Counted from the stretch's first letter, positions 34,455 through 43,206 are shown. The stretch: DNA of 56,202 nt from CAYQDB01 sp964416195 (GCA_964416195.1 CAYQDB010000016.1:1-56202); one strand, 5' to 3'. Notes: generated by a model not told the origin, from the letters alone. Numbers and translations: made by a program.

Positions 34455-36665
34455 CTACGGACAGGCTGGCGGCGAACTGCCATGCTTGAACAAGTAGACA
34501 ACGAGATAGGTCAGGTCGGCCACGTCAATTGGTCCTCCAGCACCAGCTAGGCCGTCGACATTGGCTTGTTCGGGGCAGGGAAAACAGGGTCCGCTTTTGA
34601 AAAGGTAGGATACAAAATAAGTCAGGTCGGATATATCAACCGGCCCTCCCGGGCCTATCAGTCCATCCACATTACCCCGGTCAACACAACAACAGGCATC
34701 CCCGATGCCGTCACCGTCCGTGTCGTCCTGGTCAGGGTTATAATCATGGGGACAGTTGTCCACGCCACAAGTATTGAGCGGATAACCGGGGTCGCCGTAG
34801 CCGTCATTGTCAGTGTCGGTGCAAGTATCGCAGCTATCGCCAATTCCATCGAGGTCGGCGTCTCCCTGATCAGGGTTGGAGACAGACGGACAGTTGTCCG
34901 GATCGCAAGTATTAGCAGGGAACCCCGGATCACCAAAACCATCGCCATCCAGATCGGTGCAAGCGTCGCAGCTATCCCCGAAGCCGTCACTGTCGCTGTC
35001 AATCTGATCGGGATTAAAGATGTCAGGACAGTTGTCGTCCCAGTCGGGCAGGCCATCACCGTCGGGGTCGTTGAGCAGCACCGTTACATTAAAGCTACAG
35101 GTGTCAGCATGTGAAGTTGTGTCAGTAGCAATAGCTTGAACCGGCGTCGTACCAATCGGAAAAAGTGTACCGGATGGTGGATCTACTGAGATAACAACAC
35201 CCGGACAGTTGTCAGTGGCGAACAGGTCGAAATCTACGACAGCGCCGTACCGTCCGGAGTCATTGGGAACCTCGATGTCGGCGGGACAGACGACGACAGG
35301 TTTAGTCGTGTCACTTACCGTGACCTGGAACTGGCAGGTATCGGCATTCCCTGCAATATCAGTCGCAACAACCCATACCGGTGTAGTGCCGATGTCAAAC
35401 AGAGAGCCTGAAGGTGGTGTCGCTATTACTGTCACGCCTGAACAGTTATCCGTTGCGGAAATGTCAAAGCTCACCACCGCCCCGCACAAACCGGGGTCAT
35501 TGCCGACCACTATATCGGCCGGGCAAGAGGCTATCGGCGATTCCGTGTCGTTCACCGTGACTGCCAGGCTGCAAACATCACCATGACCGCTGCCATCCAC
35601 GGCAATACAGGTAACCGAGGTGGTCCCGACAGGAAAGAACGCTCCGGGAACCGGCGTGCAGTGGATCGTACCGGTGCAGTTGTCACTCATGGTTACATCG
35701 AAATCGACAACCGCGCCACACTCCCCCGGATCGTTACCGACAACTGTGTCGGAAGCACAGTAGGCAACAGGAAAAGCTGTGTCGTTCACAATTACATCAA
35801 ACCGGCAGGTATCGACATTCCCGCTGGCGTCGACCGCAATACAACTGACGGTCGTCCTGCCTACGGCAAAGAACGTTTCGGAAGGGGGTATGCAGTCGAT
35901 TGTGACTCCCGGGCAGTTATCACTTGCTGTAGCGCTGAAGACAGCCACTGCGCCACACTGACCCGGATCATTGACAAGGACCTGGTCACCGGGACAGTAT
36001 GCCACCGGATTCTCCATGTCATTTCCAGTGATATCGACGCCGCCGTTGTAGAAATCCATAGAGCGCTCCACCCCGTTGCCGCCCCCGAGACATTCGCCTG
36101 GAGCGCCGCGCAGGGTCGGGAAGCCGTCCTCACCCGTGATCACATATTCGGAGTCGCCGTCAAAATCATAGACTTCGTCGGAGATAAGAAGGGTGTCTCC
36201 CGACCTCGACGAGACCGTATTGTCTCCGCAGTCATACCATATCCATCGTATAGGCAGGAAATCACCGATCACTGATTCTTCGTTCGTCACGAGAAAGATC
36301 ATCTCTGCAAGGACGCCTGACGATGCGCCGTAGCAAACCGGGTGGTGGGAACCGTCGTTGAGGTCAGCTATGGCGATCATTCGCTCCGTGTAGTTATTGA
36401 TCTGGGTGAATGTAAAGTATTCCCACTGGCAGTCACTGATAAGCTGACCCATTTCGACGGTCAAAAGAGTAAGAGCGGAATCGTATCTGAGGAGAAAGTC
36501 AAAGCCCCCCATCTGTCGGCCGGGTGATGGGTTTTCAAGCGTAATCCCAATCTCAACCTGTTCCCCAAGGGATATGCACTGAAGACGTTCGATATGAACT
36601 TCGACCTTGGAGTTTACACTGGCGGCACAAAGTACAGAAATGAGAAGAATGATGAGTTTTCTCAT
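34455..36665 (-). CDS. Secreted protein: cohesin-like domain, four HYR domains, thrombospondin-3 repeats, dockerin-like pair
   Basis: 736-residue exported protein starting at ATG 36665 with GGAGG upstream. The signal peptide is MRKLIILLISVLCAASVNS. Residues about 20-175 look like a cohesin-type beta domain: VEVHIERL, VEIGITLENP, and MGGFDFLLRYDSALTLL, the usual GFDFxLxYDxxxL pattern. Four HYR domains follow (about 210-555), each with ASDNC or ATDNC, a PPSG..FxIGTTPV motif and VTVxD. Calcium-binding thrombospondin type 3 repeats come next (DPDGDGLPDWDDNCPD and others), then two dockerin-like repeats (GNVDGLIGPGGPVDISDL, ANVDGLAGAGGPIDVADL). A cohesin-like and a dockerin-like module in one chain would allow self-assembly on the cell surface. 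Confidence 0.8.
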   Translation of the reverse strand: MRKLIILLISVLCAASVNSKVEVHIERLQCISLGEQVEIGITLENPSPGRQMGGFDFLLRYDSALTLLTVEMGQLISDCQWEYFTFTQINNYTERMIAIADLNDGSHHPVCYGASSGVLAEMIFLVTNEESVIGDFLPIRWIWYDCGDNTVSSRSGDTLLISDEVYDFDGDSEYVITGEDGFPTLRGAPGECLGGGNGVERSMDFYNGGVDITGNDMENPVAYCPGDQVLVNDPGQCGAVAVFSATASDNCPGVTIDCIPPSETFFAVGRTTVSCIAVDASGNVDTCRFDVIVNDTAFPVAYCASDTVVGNDPGECGAVVDFDVTMSDNCTGTIHCTPVPGAFFPVGTTSVTCIAVDGSGHGDVCSLAVTVNDTESPIASCPADIVVGNDPGLCGAVVSFDISATDNCSGVTVIATPPSGSLFDIGTTPVWVVATDIAGNADTCQFQVTVSDTTKPVVVCPADIEVPNDSGRYGAVVDFDLFATDNCPGVVISVDPPSGTLFPIGTTPVQAIATDTTSHADTCSFNVTVLLNDPDGDGLPDWDDNCPDIFNPDQIDSDSDGFGDSCDACTDLDGDGFGDPGFPANTCDPDNCPSVSNPDQGDADLDGIGDSCDTCTDTDNDGYGDPGYPLNTCGVDNCPHDYNPDQDDTDGDGIGDACCCVDRGNVDGLIGPGGPVDISDLTYFVSYLFKSGPCFPCPEQANVDGLAGAGGPIDVADLTYLVVYLFKHGSSPPACP

Positions 36666-36939
36666 GCAACCTCCACAGACCACCCGTACCCTGTTACAAC
36701 GCAAGATACAGATATCCCTGGAATTGTCAATGTACTCCCTTAGCCATATTGCTCGTCCAATCAGTGGTTATGAGATCGCCCGACTGCAACCCAGGAATGC
36801 AAGCCATACCGGTGATCCCACCACACGCTTCCTTTATCGACTGGCCAGCAGATTACTGTACCGTCTTACTCAGCCAGCGACGAACCCACGTGGCCAATTT
36901 CGCTTGAACATTAGCACGTTCAAGCCCATCTTTAGCCAG

Positions 36940-38454
36940 ATGAACAATCTCACCCAAGGATACAGCCTCGGTGTGCGATTAGCACACATATCTGCTACCA
37001 TTGTTCTGCTGTTGTTGTTCGCAACCGGCGCCAGGCTTGCCTGGTTTGATCAAGGGTTCTTCTCACATGAGGTCAGCAACCTTGTCGACTGGCTGGCTCC
37101 GACAGGCAGAGTGGTTCTCTTTCATGTTGTTCTTGGCATCACCTTTGTTGCGATAGGTATGTTTTATCTCGCTTGCCTGTTTCTCAACAAGGAAGCGCCC
37201 CGTCTGTTCGGTCTCTTCCTCGACAGACGCTACAGTTTCACCAAGAAGATTTTCTACCTGCTTTCCCTGGCAGTCGGCCTGACCTCTTTTCTGACTGGTG
37301 TGACGCTCTACTGTGGGCTATACGTTGGCCCCGATGGCTACACCTTTATGAAGTATCTCCATTATTACTGTTCGCTCTTCCTAATGGGGTTCGTTATAGT
37401 ACATATCTTTGATGTCGTGACCTCAAGATGCTCAAAGGTGAACTCCATCTTCTTTGGAGCCCGACATGCGGGATTCGCAGATGGCAAAGTTCTGGGCTTG
37501 TCGGCGGTGCTGGCGGTAATGTTCGCTCTAGTAGCTTTCGCACTCATCAACAGAGCGCCCACCCTAGTCTGCAAAGAGCAAAATCGATTCATCACCGTAG
37601 ATGGCCACGAACATGAAATCGAATGGACCGGCACCGACTCGCTCGTCGTGGAAACGGCGGGTGGAGTCAACTTTGCGGGCGGAAACACGCGGGTGACAAT
37701 CAAGACCTTCCACGACGGGCAACAGATCTATTTCCTTGTGCGATGGACCGACCGAACCCGCTCATACAACCGCCACCTTGTCAAAACCAAAGAGGGATGG
37801 AAGGAAGAACTGTCGGAATACATCGACATCTTCGGCGAAAGTATCTACTCAGAAGACAAGATAGCGCTATCCTTTCGCAAGCGAAAAGGCGGCTGCTTGA
37901 CGACCTGTCACCTGAGAACGCCGGGCAAAATGGGGCTTCACGCCACCAGCGGCGATACAGTGGATGTCTGGCAGTGGATGGCGGTCAGCACTAACCCGGC
38001 CTGGGAAGCCGATGATCGCTGGTGGGGGGCGTATGAAAACGATGTTACAGGCGGACGGCATTGCGACAACATTGCCAGCGGCGGCTATAAATCAAACCTG
38101 AACGAGCAGTGGCAACAGCCGTACTTCCTGCCTCAGCACGTAGCTATGCGTCACTGGATCTGGTTTGGCTCCAGCGACTATGTCCCCTACCATCCCGATC
38201 TGGACACTTTCGCGATCGGCTCACGAGTGCCAAGCATCCTGGTGGCACCGGTAACCGGTGACCGTGGTGATGTTACTGCTCGTGGCGTCTGGCGCAACGG
38301 CGTGTGGACAGTAGAGTTTGCCCGCCGCTTGTCGACCGGCTCACCGTTCGATGTTGTTTTCCGGGGTGAGTTATACCTCGGCGTCGCCCCTTTCGACAAC
38401 GCCGACTCCAAGCACGCCTATCATTTAAGGCCGATCAGGTTAGTGGTGGAGTAG
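36940..38454 (+). CDS. Membrane cytochrome b fused to an ethylbenzene dehydrogenase-type heme domain
   Basis: Four membrane helices, each with a potential heme-ligand His (RLAHISAT, VLFHVVLG, KYLHYYCS, VIVHIFD), make a di-heme cytochrome b561-like unit (about 1-180 from ATG 36940). A fifth hydrophobic segment (LSAVLAVMFALVAFALI) leads to an external domain similar to the EB_dh heme-binding domain (about 205-500), with GGCLTTCHLR, a C-x3-C-H arrangement, and KMGLH. Such proteins probably pass electrons between the quinone pool and periplasmic partners. The open frame extends upstream to 36607, but that part overlaps the divergent gene; I start at ATG 36940 where similarity begins, without a clear ribosome site. 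Confidence 0.7.
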   Translation: MNNLTQGYSLGVRLAHISATIVLLLLFATGARLAWFDQGFFSHEVSNLVDWLAPTGRVVLFHVVLGITFVAIGMFYLACLFLNKEAPRLFGLFLDRRYSFTKKIFYLLSLAVGLTSFLTGVTLYCGLYVGPDGYTFMKYLHYYCSLFLMGFVIVHIFDVVTSRCSKVNSIFFGARHAGFADGKVLGLSAVLAVMFALVAFALINRAPTLVCKEQNRFITVDGHEHEIEWTGTDSLVVETAGGVNFAGGNTRVTIKTFHDGQQIYFLVRWTDRTRSYNRHLVKTKEGWKEELSEYIDIFGESIYSEDKIALSFRKRKGGCLTTCHLRTPGKMGLHATSGDTVDVWQWMAVSTNPAWEADDRWWGAYENDVTGGRHCDNIASGGYKSNLNEQWQQPYFLPQHVAMRHWIWFGSSDYVPYHPDLDTFAIGSRVPSILVAPVTGDRGDVTARGVWRNGVWTVEFARRLSTGSPFDVVFRGELYLGVAPFDNADSKHAYHLRPIRLVVE

Positions 38455-38464
38455 GACTGGGTGG

Positions 38465-38497
38465 CCCACCCGCCTTTCGGCGGGCGGTGGGTTCCTT
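38465..38497 (+). terminator. Hairpin after the cytochrome gene
   Basis: CCCGCC, loop TTTC, GGCGGG (38469-38484), with flanking CCCA/TGGG pairing through a small bulge, then TTCCTTT. A moderate intrinsic terminator 10 bases after the stop. Confidence 0.6.
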
Positions 38498-38518
38498 TCA
38501 GCTAACCACATAATCCTG

Positions 38519-38547
38519 TTGACCTTTTGCTCCAGATTTGTTATACT
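38519..38547 (+). promoter_or_regulatory. Sigma70-type promoter of the SBBP gene
   Basis: TTGACC, 17-base spacer, TATACT, about 65 bases before the ATG at 38611. Confidence 0.75.
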
Positions 38548-38610
38548 TAGTTTGTACCGCAGGAAATAAAACGCAGTTTCTATGTTTGGTTACAACAAGT
38601 GAGGAAAGCC

Positions 38611-41073
38611 ATGAAAAAATCCACTGTTATCGCAACTTTTGTTATCATTACGGCTTCAGGATGGGGTTCAGCCTCAGCCGCTGACAACCCAACCACAAAA
38701 GCCACAGTAATTACCGGCCTAACCTCAATGCCATTGGCCTTCACAGAGAACCAAGGGCAGTGGAACGATCAAGTCCTCTTTCGCGCCAATACCGGTGGCG
38801 CCACCATGTGGTTCACGAAGAGTGGCGCTTACTACCAGTTCACTCGGCGGATTTCCGGTCATTCCCGCGAAAGCGGGAATCCAGTTGGAGTAGGTCAGGA
38901 CCCTCGCGGTCTTGACATATCCGATCATGATGTCGGAACCACAGGGGTTCCGACCTACAGGGGGTCCGGTGGGCGGAAGATGTCCACATCTGCCCCATTC
39001 ACCGACCGTGAACCCGACAGCCTTGAAACCATGATGATCAAAGCATCATTTGTTGGGGCCAATCCAGATCCCCGCATGGTTGGTGAGGACATGCTCGAGT
39101 ACAAATGCAACTACTTCCTCGGCAACGATCCTGACAAGTGGCGCACCGACGTCCCCAATTACAGCGCAGTTGTCTATGAAGACATTTACCCCAGCATCGA
39201 CCTGAAGTATTATGGTAATGGCAAGCAGATGGAGTATGACTTCATTGTCTCACCAGGCGCTGACCCGTCGCAGATCGCAGTGCAGTACAAGGGAGCGAAG
39301 TCCCTCTCAATAGATGCGGCTGGCTGCCTGGTGGTCGAGACTGACTGGGGTGAGGTTGTCGAGCAGCGACCGGTGGTGTATCAAATGTCTGGTGGTGATC
39401 GTTTTTTGCTGGTTGGAGAGTACGTTCTGAAAGGTGATAAGGCGTTCGGATTTGCGCTGCCTGACGGTTACGATGCTGACCTGCCACTGGTGATTGATCC
39501 GACGTTGGACTACAGCACCTATCTGGGGGGAAGCAACGACGACTATGGTCGTGCCATCGCGGTGGATGCTTCCGGGGCGGCGTATGTAACCGGATGTACA
39601 CATTCCACCGATTTCCCAACGCTTAACCCATACCAGACAGATCAGGGTTACTGCGATGTTTTTGTCACCAAGCTGAGCAGCTCCGGCAACAGCTTAGTCT
39701 ACAGCACCTATCTGGGGGGAAGCATCAACGATTGGGGTTTTAGCATCGCAGTGGATGCCTCCGGGGCGGCGTATATAACGGGAGATACATATTCCACTGA
39801 TTTCCCCACTGTAAATCCGTACCAGACATATCAGGGTAAAACGGATGTTATTGTTACCAAGCTGAGCAGCGATGGCAGCAGCTTAGTCTACAGCACCTAT
39901 CTGGGGGGAAACAGCTGGGACGGGGGCTCGAGTATCGCGGTAGATGTCTCCGGGGCGGCGTATGTGACCGGGGCGACGGCGTCTCCGGATTTCCCGACCG
40001 AAAATCCATACCAGACATATCAGGGTGGCTATGATGCTTTTATCACCAAGCTCAGCAGTGGCGGCAATTCTTTGTTGTACAGCACCTATCTAGGCGGGGA
40101 ACTAGGCGGATGCGGCATTGATGAAGGCTATCATATAGCAGTAGATGCCTCCGGGGCGGCGTATGTGACGGGATTTACAGAGTCCACAGATTTCCCGACT
40201 GAAAATCCCTACCAGACATATCAGGGCGGCGAAGATGTTTTTGTCACCAAGCTTAGTATCGACGGCAGCAGCTTAGTCTACAGCACTTATCTGGGGGGAA
40301 ACAACTCTGACAATGGCCGCGGCATCGCGGTAGATGCCTCCGGGGCGGCGTATGTGACAGGACATACATTTTCCACCGATTTCCCGACTGAAAATCCGTA
40401 CCAGGCATATCAGGATTACTCGGATGTTTTTGTCACCAAGCTGAACAGTTCCGGCAGCAGTCTGGTCTACAGCACCTATTTAGGTGGAAGCGACTACGAC
40501 GAGGGCTCTGACATCGCGGTGGATTGCTCCGGGGCGGCGTATGTAACGGGACATACCTATTCCAAAAATTTCCCGACTCTCAATGCCTACCAGGGAGATC
40601 AGGATACCATAGATGTTTTTATCACCAAACTGACCACCGGAGGCAACAGCCTCGTGTACAGCACCTACTTGGGGGGAAACGACGTTGACTATAGCAGTGG
40701 CATCACGGTGTATGCCGCCGGGGCGGCGTATGTGACGGGATGGACAAGCTCCACCGATTTCCCGACTGAAAATCCGTACCAGACAGATCAAGGTTTTCTT
40801 GATGCCTTTGTTGTGAAGTTTGCTGAGCCCTGCTGCAACCACGACGGTATCCGCGGTGACGCCGACTACTTGACTGGTCCTGGTGGTGAGATTGATGTGG
40901 CTGATCTGACCTACTTAGTGGCATATCTCTTCAAGAGCGGTCCTGCTCCACCTTGTCTGGAGGAAGGCAATGTTGACGGCATTATTGGCGTTGGTGGGCC
41001 AATTGATGTCGCCGACCTGACATACCTGGTATCTTATCTCTTCAAGAGCGGCCCGGCGCCGGCGCCGTGTTAG
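38611..41073 (+). CDS. Secreted SBBP beta-propeller protein with dockerin-like tail and repeat insertion
   Basis: 820-residue exported protein; ATG 38611 with GAGGAAAG upstream, signal peptide to SASA near residue 23. The N-terminal domain (DUF7948 type) starts LAFTENQGQWNDQVLF and continues after an insertion as MMIKASFVGANPDPR, EYKCNYFLGNDPDKWRTDVP and DLKYYGNGKQMEYDFIV. Between them residues about 81-131 are encoded by palindromic repeat DNA, including GHSRESGNPV, with the frame kept open. Seven SBBP repeats of about 60 residues follow (YSTYLGG...IAVDASGAAYVTG...DFPT), forming a propeller. The tail is a dockerin-like pair (GEIDVADLTYLV, GGPIDVADLTYLV). Probably a surface or extracellular protein. 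Confidence 0.85.
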   Translation: MKKSTVIATFVIITASGWGSASAADNPTTKATVITGLTSMPLAFTENQGQWNDQVLFRANTGGATMWFTKSGAYYQFTRRISGHSRESGNPVGVGQDPRGLDISDHDVGTTGVPTYRGSGGRKMSTSAPFTDREPDSLETMMIKASFVGANPDPRMVGEDMLEYKCNYFLGNDPDKWRTDVPNYSAVVYEDIYPSIDLKYYGNGKQMEYDFIVSPGADPSQIAVQYKGAKSLSIDAAGCLVVETDWGEVVEQRPVVYQMSGGDRFLLVGEYVLKGDKAFGFALPDGYDADLPLVIDPTLDYSTYLGGSNDDYGRAIAVDASGAAYVTGCTHSTDFPTLNPYQTDQGYCDVFVTKLSSSGNSLVYSTYLGGSINDWGFSIAVDASGAAYITGDTYSTDFPTVNPYQTYQGKTDVIVTKLSSDGSSLVYSTYLGGNSWDGGSSIAVDVSGAAYVTGATASPDFPTENPYQTYQGGYDAFITKLSSGGNSLLYSTYLGGELGGCGIDEGYHIAVDASGAAYVTGFTESTDFPTENPYQTYQGGEDVFVTKLSIDGSSLVYSTYLGGNNSDNGRGIAVDASGAAYVTGHTFSTDFPTENPYQAYQDYSDVFVTKLNSSGSSLVYSTYLGGSDYDEGSDIAVDCSGAAYVTGHTYSKNFPTLNAYQGDQDTIDVFITKLTTGGNSLVYSTYLGGNDVDYSSGITVYAAGAAYVTGWTSSTDFPTENPYQTDQGFLDAFVVKFAEPCCNHDGIRGDADYLTGPGGEIDVADLTYLVAYLFKSGPAPPCLEEGNVDGIIGVGGPIDVADLTYLVSYLFKSGPAPAPC
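38861..38995. repeat. Four palindromic repeats inside the SBBP gene
   Basis: In order: ATTCCCGC-GAAA-GCGGGAAT (38861-38880, perfect); GTCAGGACC-CTCGC-GGTCTTGAC (38894-38916, one wobble); GTCGGAACC-ACAGG-GGTTCCGAC (38932-38954, perfect); and GGGCGGAAGATGT-CC-ACATCTGCCC (38971-38995). The last closely matches the intergenic palindrome at 55882-55906. All four are read through in frame by the coding sequence. Confidence 0.85.
39511..40815 (+). repeat. Seven SBBP coding repeats
   Basis: Seven tandem coding repeats of about 180-195 bases with nearly identical cores (TACAGCACCTATCTGGGGGG and TCCGGGGCGGCGTATGT). Near identity at DNA level suggests recent expansion or gene conversion; copy number could vary between strains. 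Confidence 0.9.
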
Positions 41074-41162
41074 TAAAGATGGCAGGATCGCGGGGAGGTT
41101 GCCCTGCGAATACCGCCCTTCGACTCCGCCCGACAGTTCGCAAAAGGTGGACCTATGACCTG

Positions 41163-41735
41163 CTAAAACTTCCTGCTTCCCCGCTGCGTCAGTTCGACTC
41201 CTTTTGCACACAGCGGGCACTCGCTGGGATCCCAGTCTTCTGCCTGCACTGTCGCCAAAGATAAATAGGGATAGTCAAACGTCACTGTTCCGTTGGAGCG
41301 GTCCAGCATCTCGCCGATTCCGACAATCTCGGACCCGTAGGATTCCACTAGACTGACCACTTCCCTGATGGAACGTCCAGTGGTCAGGACATCATCCACG
41401 ATGGCTACTTTCTGCCCGCGATCCAATGAGAATCCCCGCTTGAACACGCGGCCATTTTCACCCGGCTCAGCATAGATGGCCTCAATGCCCAGGTAGCGGG
41501 CGACATCATAGGCAATAATGATACCGCCGGTGGTTGGCCCGACGACGGTGTCGGCCTGACGGTCTGCCAGGCGGATCGCCATCTCCTCGCATATCCTGGT
41601 GCAGATCGCCGGTTGTTTCAATAGCGCAAATTTCTCGTAGTAGATATCTGAGTGACGCCCGGAACTGAGTTTGAAATGGCCCGTCAAAAGAGCTCCCGAT
41701 TCCTTGAACAGTTTGATAAGTTCGACTTGGTTCAT
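41163..41735 (-). CDS. pyrE: Orotate phosphoribosyltransferase
   Basis: 190-residue enzyme that joins orotate to PRPP to form OMP. FKLSSGRHSDIYYEKF and GPTTGGIIIAY are typical, and the PRPP loop is VAIVDDVLTTGRSIREV at about 109-125. The C-terminus carries two Cys (CPLCAKG), not a general feature of PyrE. Start ATG 41735 overlaps acpS (ATGA). Separated from pyrR-pyrB-pyrC by 20 kb and on the other strand. Confidence 0.96.
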   Translation of the reverse strand: MNQVELIKLFKESGALLTGHFKLSSGRHSDIYYEKFALLKQPAICTRICEEMAIRLADRQADTVVGPTTGGIIIAYDVARYLGIEAIYAEPGENGRVFKRGFSLDRGQKVAIVDDVLTTGRSIREVVSLVESYGSEIVGIGEMLDRSNGTVTFDYPYLSLATVQAEDWDPSECPLCAKGVELTQRGSRKF

Positions 41736-42106
41736 TTGTCCTCCGTAAAGAGAGCCACCGCTGCGGCGTAGTTTTTTTCATGGCTTAGCGATAGAAAACA
41801 TACAGCGCCACCCAGCTTCTGTTGCATCTCCGGCGGCAGCACCAGACTGGGTGCACCGGTTGAGTCGTTGACTATCTGAATAACATTCAGTGGCGGACGC
41901 TCCTTCAAAAAGGGACGGAGCCCCTTGATCACGGCTTCCTTGGCAGCGAATCGCCCGGCCAGAAAGACGCTCTTGTCTTTCCTTCGGTGGTATGTAGCCA
42001 GTTCTTCCTTGCCCAGAACGCGGCTGACGAACCGTTTGCCGAATCGCCCCACGTCCCTTTCAATACGGGCAACCTCAACAATATCGAGTCCAATAGAGCG
42101 AACCAA
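41732..42106 (-). CDS. acpS: Holo-[acyl-carrier-protein] synthase
   Basis: 124-residue phosphopantetheinyl transferase that converts apo-ACP to holo-ACP. The metal-binding IGLDIVEVARIE is at the N-terminus and RFAAKEAVIKGL and SLSHEKNYAAAVAL follow, the full AcpS signature. I place the start at the TTG at 42106, which has GGGAGAGG just upstream and gives the normal N-terminus; the open frame itself extends further. Coupled to pyrE by a 4-base overlap. Confidence 0.95.
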   Translation of the reverse strand: MVRSIGLDIVEVARIERDVGRFGKRFVSRVLGKEELATYHRRKDKSVFLAGRFAAKEAVIKGLRPFLKERPPLNVIQIVNDSTGAPSLVLPPEMQQKLGGAVCFLSLSHEKNYAAAVALFTEDK

Positions 42107-42449
42107 ATACCTCTCCCGTTCGTAATGTACAGTTAACAACTATGATAGCCAACGGCGCACTGGCCCGCAACAGATACTAAATAATTGTTGCGCAATTGAC
42201 GATTCGAGATCATATTGAGGTAGAGATACAGGAGAGAGGTTGTCATTTGAAAATCTCTAACACCGAACCAATGAAGGTTGTTTCTTACCTGTTGCGTAAA
42301 CGCCGTGACCCGTTCGCAAGACGGTAGCGAATACAAAAAGCGGGAAGCAGCTGTAAAAACCCTTTACCGTGCTTTAGAGGTGAGTTATTTCAAATCACTT
42401 TCCTCTCTCCCAAAAGCTTAGAGCCCGCCAGATCTAGCGGGCTCTTTTT
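42107..42449 (+). other. Gene-poor stretch ending in a strong plus-strand terminator; possible small RNA or small ORF
   Basis: GAGCCCGC (42421-42428), loop CAGATCTA, GCGGGCTC (42437-42444), then TTTTT: a textbook intrinsic terminator on the plus strand. The genes on both sides are on the minus strand, so no known gene uses it. Upstream there is a modest promoter (TTGCGC, 17 bases, CATATT near 42187-42215) and a short open frame read from a GTG near 42308 (MTRSQDGSEYKKREAAVKTL...) without a good ribosome site. A transcript of about 220 bases of unknown role is possible. Confidence 0.5.
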
Positions 42450-42517
42450 GTAATCATCCCACAAGGAACTATTACCCGTTTCTCCACACTGCTTCCCTCG
42501 CTACTGATTTATAGAGC

Positions 42518-43153
42518 TTAGATGGAATCGATCAGAAAGTGTTTAAGGACAGTCTCGTAATCGACGCGCTCGCCTGTAGGGCACACCTCGATGAAGTAGC
42601 ACTCGACGCCTGCCGACACAAAGTAGAGTGAGTCACGTTTGACTTCATATACCCCTTTTTCCCTCTCCCCGAAACCACCTGGCAGGAGCGGGAAAACATC
42701 AATCATCTGCGCCAGGGTCTTGAATACGGAGCCAAAAGCCTTCTTGAACTGTTGCGAGGCGTTCTTGCTGGTAAAAGAGCCTCCGGCATCAAGATAGTAG
42801 ACATGCTGAAACCCGGGGACACAGGTCAATCGCTCATAAGTCGAGCCCGTCGCTCTTTCCGGTACCCTATGTCCTGAAAGTCCGCTATGGTCCGCCGAAG
42901 AACCTTGGATAAGAGACAGTATCTCGCTGTGCTGTTGTTTCATGGCGGCTTCGGTATGGACCTGCTCCTCAGTGGATTCCACAGCATGCTCCAATCTTCT
43001 TTCGACTTTGTGCACGACCTGCCCACTGTCAAGTACTGTCGTAGTGAGACGAGGATACGGCCGGGAGGCATACTCAGTCTGTACCTGGAGAGGAGTTTTT
43101 CCCCTTTTTACCAAGGAGGTATGTCCCACCGGTATGTAGGTATCTGGTATCAT
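42518..43153 (-). CDS. Conserved-looking protein of unknown function
   Basis: 211-residue soluble protein; ATG 43153 with GGTGGG/AAGGAG-like purine-rich sequence not obvious. The first 110 residues are polar and helical (KVERRLEHAVESTEEQVHTE), the last 90 look like a compact alpha/beta domain (GVYEVKRDSLYFVSAGVECYF, then IEVCPTGERVDYETVLKHF). No signal peptide or membrane segment. Downstream of the ribonucleotide reductase gene by 53 bases and on the same strand, so possibly co-transcribed. No family recognised. Confidence 0.6.
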   Translation of the reverse strand: MIPDTYIPVGHTSLVKRGKTPLQVQTEYASRPYPRLTTTVLDSGQVVHKVERRLEHAVESTEEQVHTEAAMKQQHSEILSLIQGSSADHSGLSGHRVPERATGSTYERLTCVPGFQHVYYLDAGGSFTSKNASQQFKKAFGSVFKTLAQMIDVFPLLPGGFGEREKGVYEVKRDSLYFVSAGVECYFIEVCPTGERVDYETVLKHFLIDSI

Positions 43154-43206
43154 ACTAACGTATCAGGTACAGGACTACAAGGCTCATATTTATCTTATCG
43201 GAAGAA

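Noticed and set aside
34566..36275. Long plus-strand open frames opposite the HYR protein gene
   Set aside because: They mirror the Val/Asp/Thr-rich codons of the HYR repeats, lack ribosome sites and show no domain; the minus-strand gene has a signal peptide and clear repeats.
36607..36939. Upstream extension of the cytochrome gene to 36607
   Set aside because: It overlaps the signal-peptide region of the divergent gene, reads as low-complexity sequence and has no similarity to cytochromes; the family-like part starts near 36940.
39511..40815. Regular repeats as a possible CRISPR array
   Set aside because: They are in-frame coding repeats of an SBBP propeller; no short identical repeats with unique spacers. 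The 10-bp array at 8021-8070 has no spacers either.
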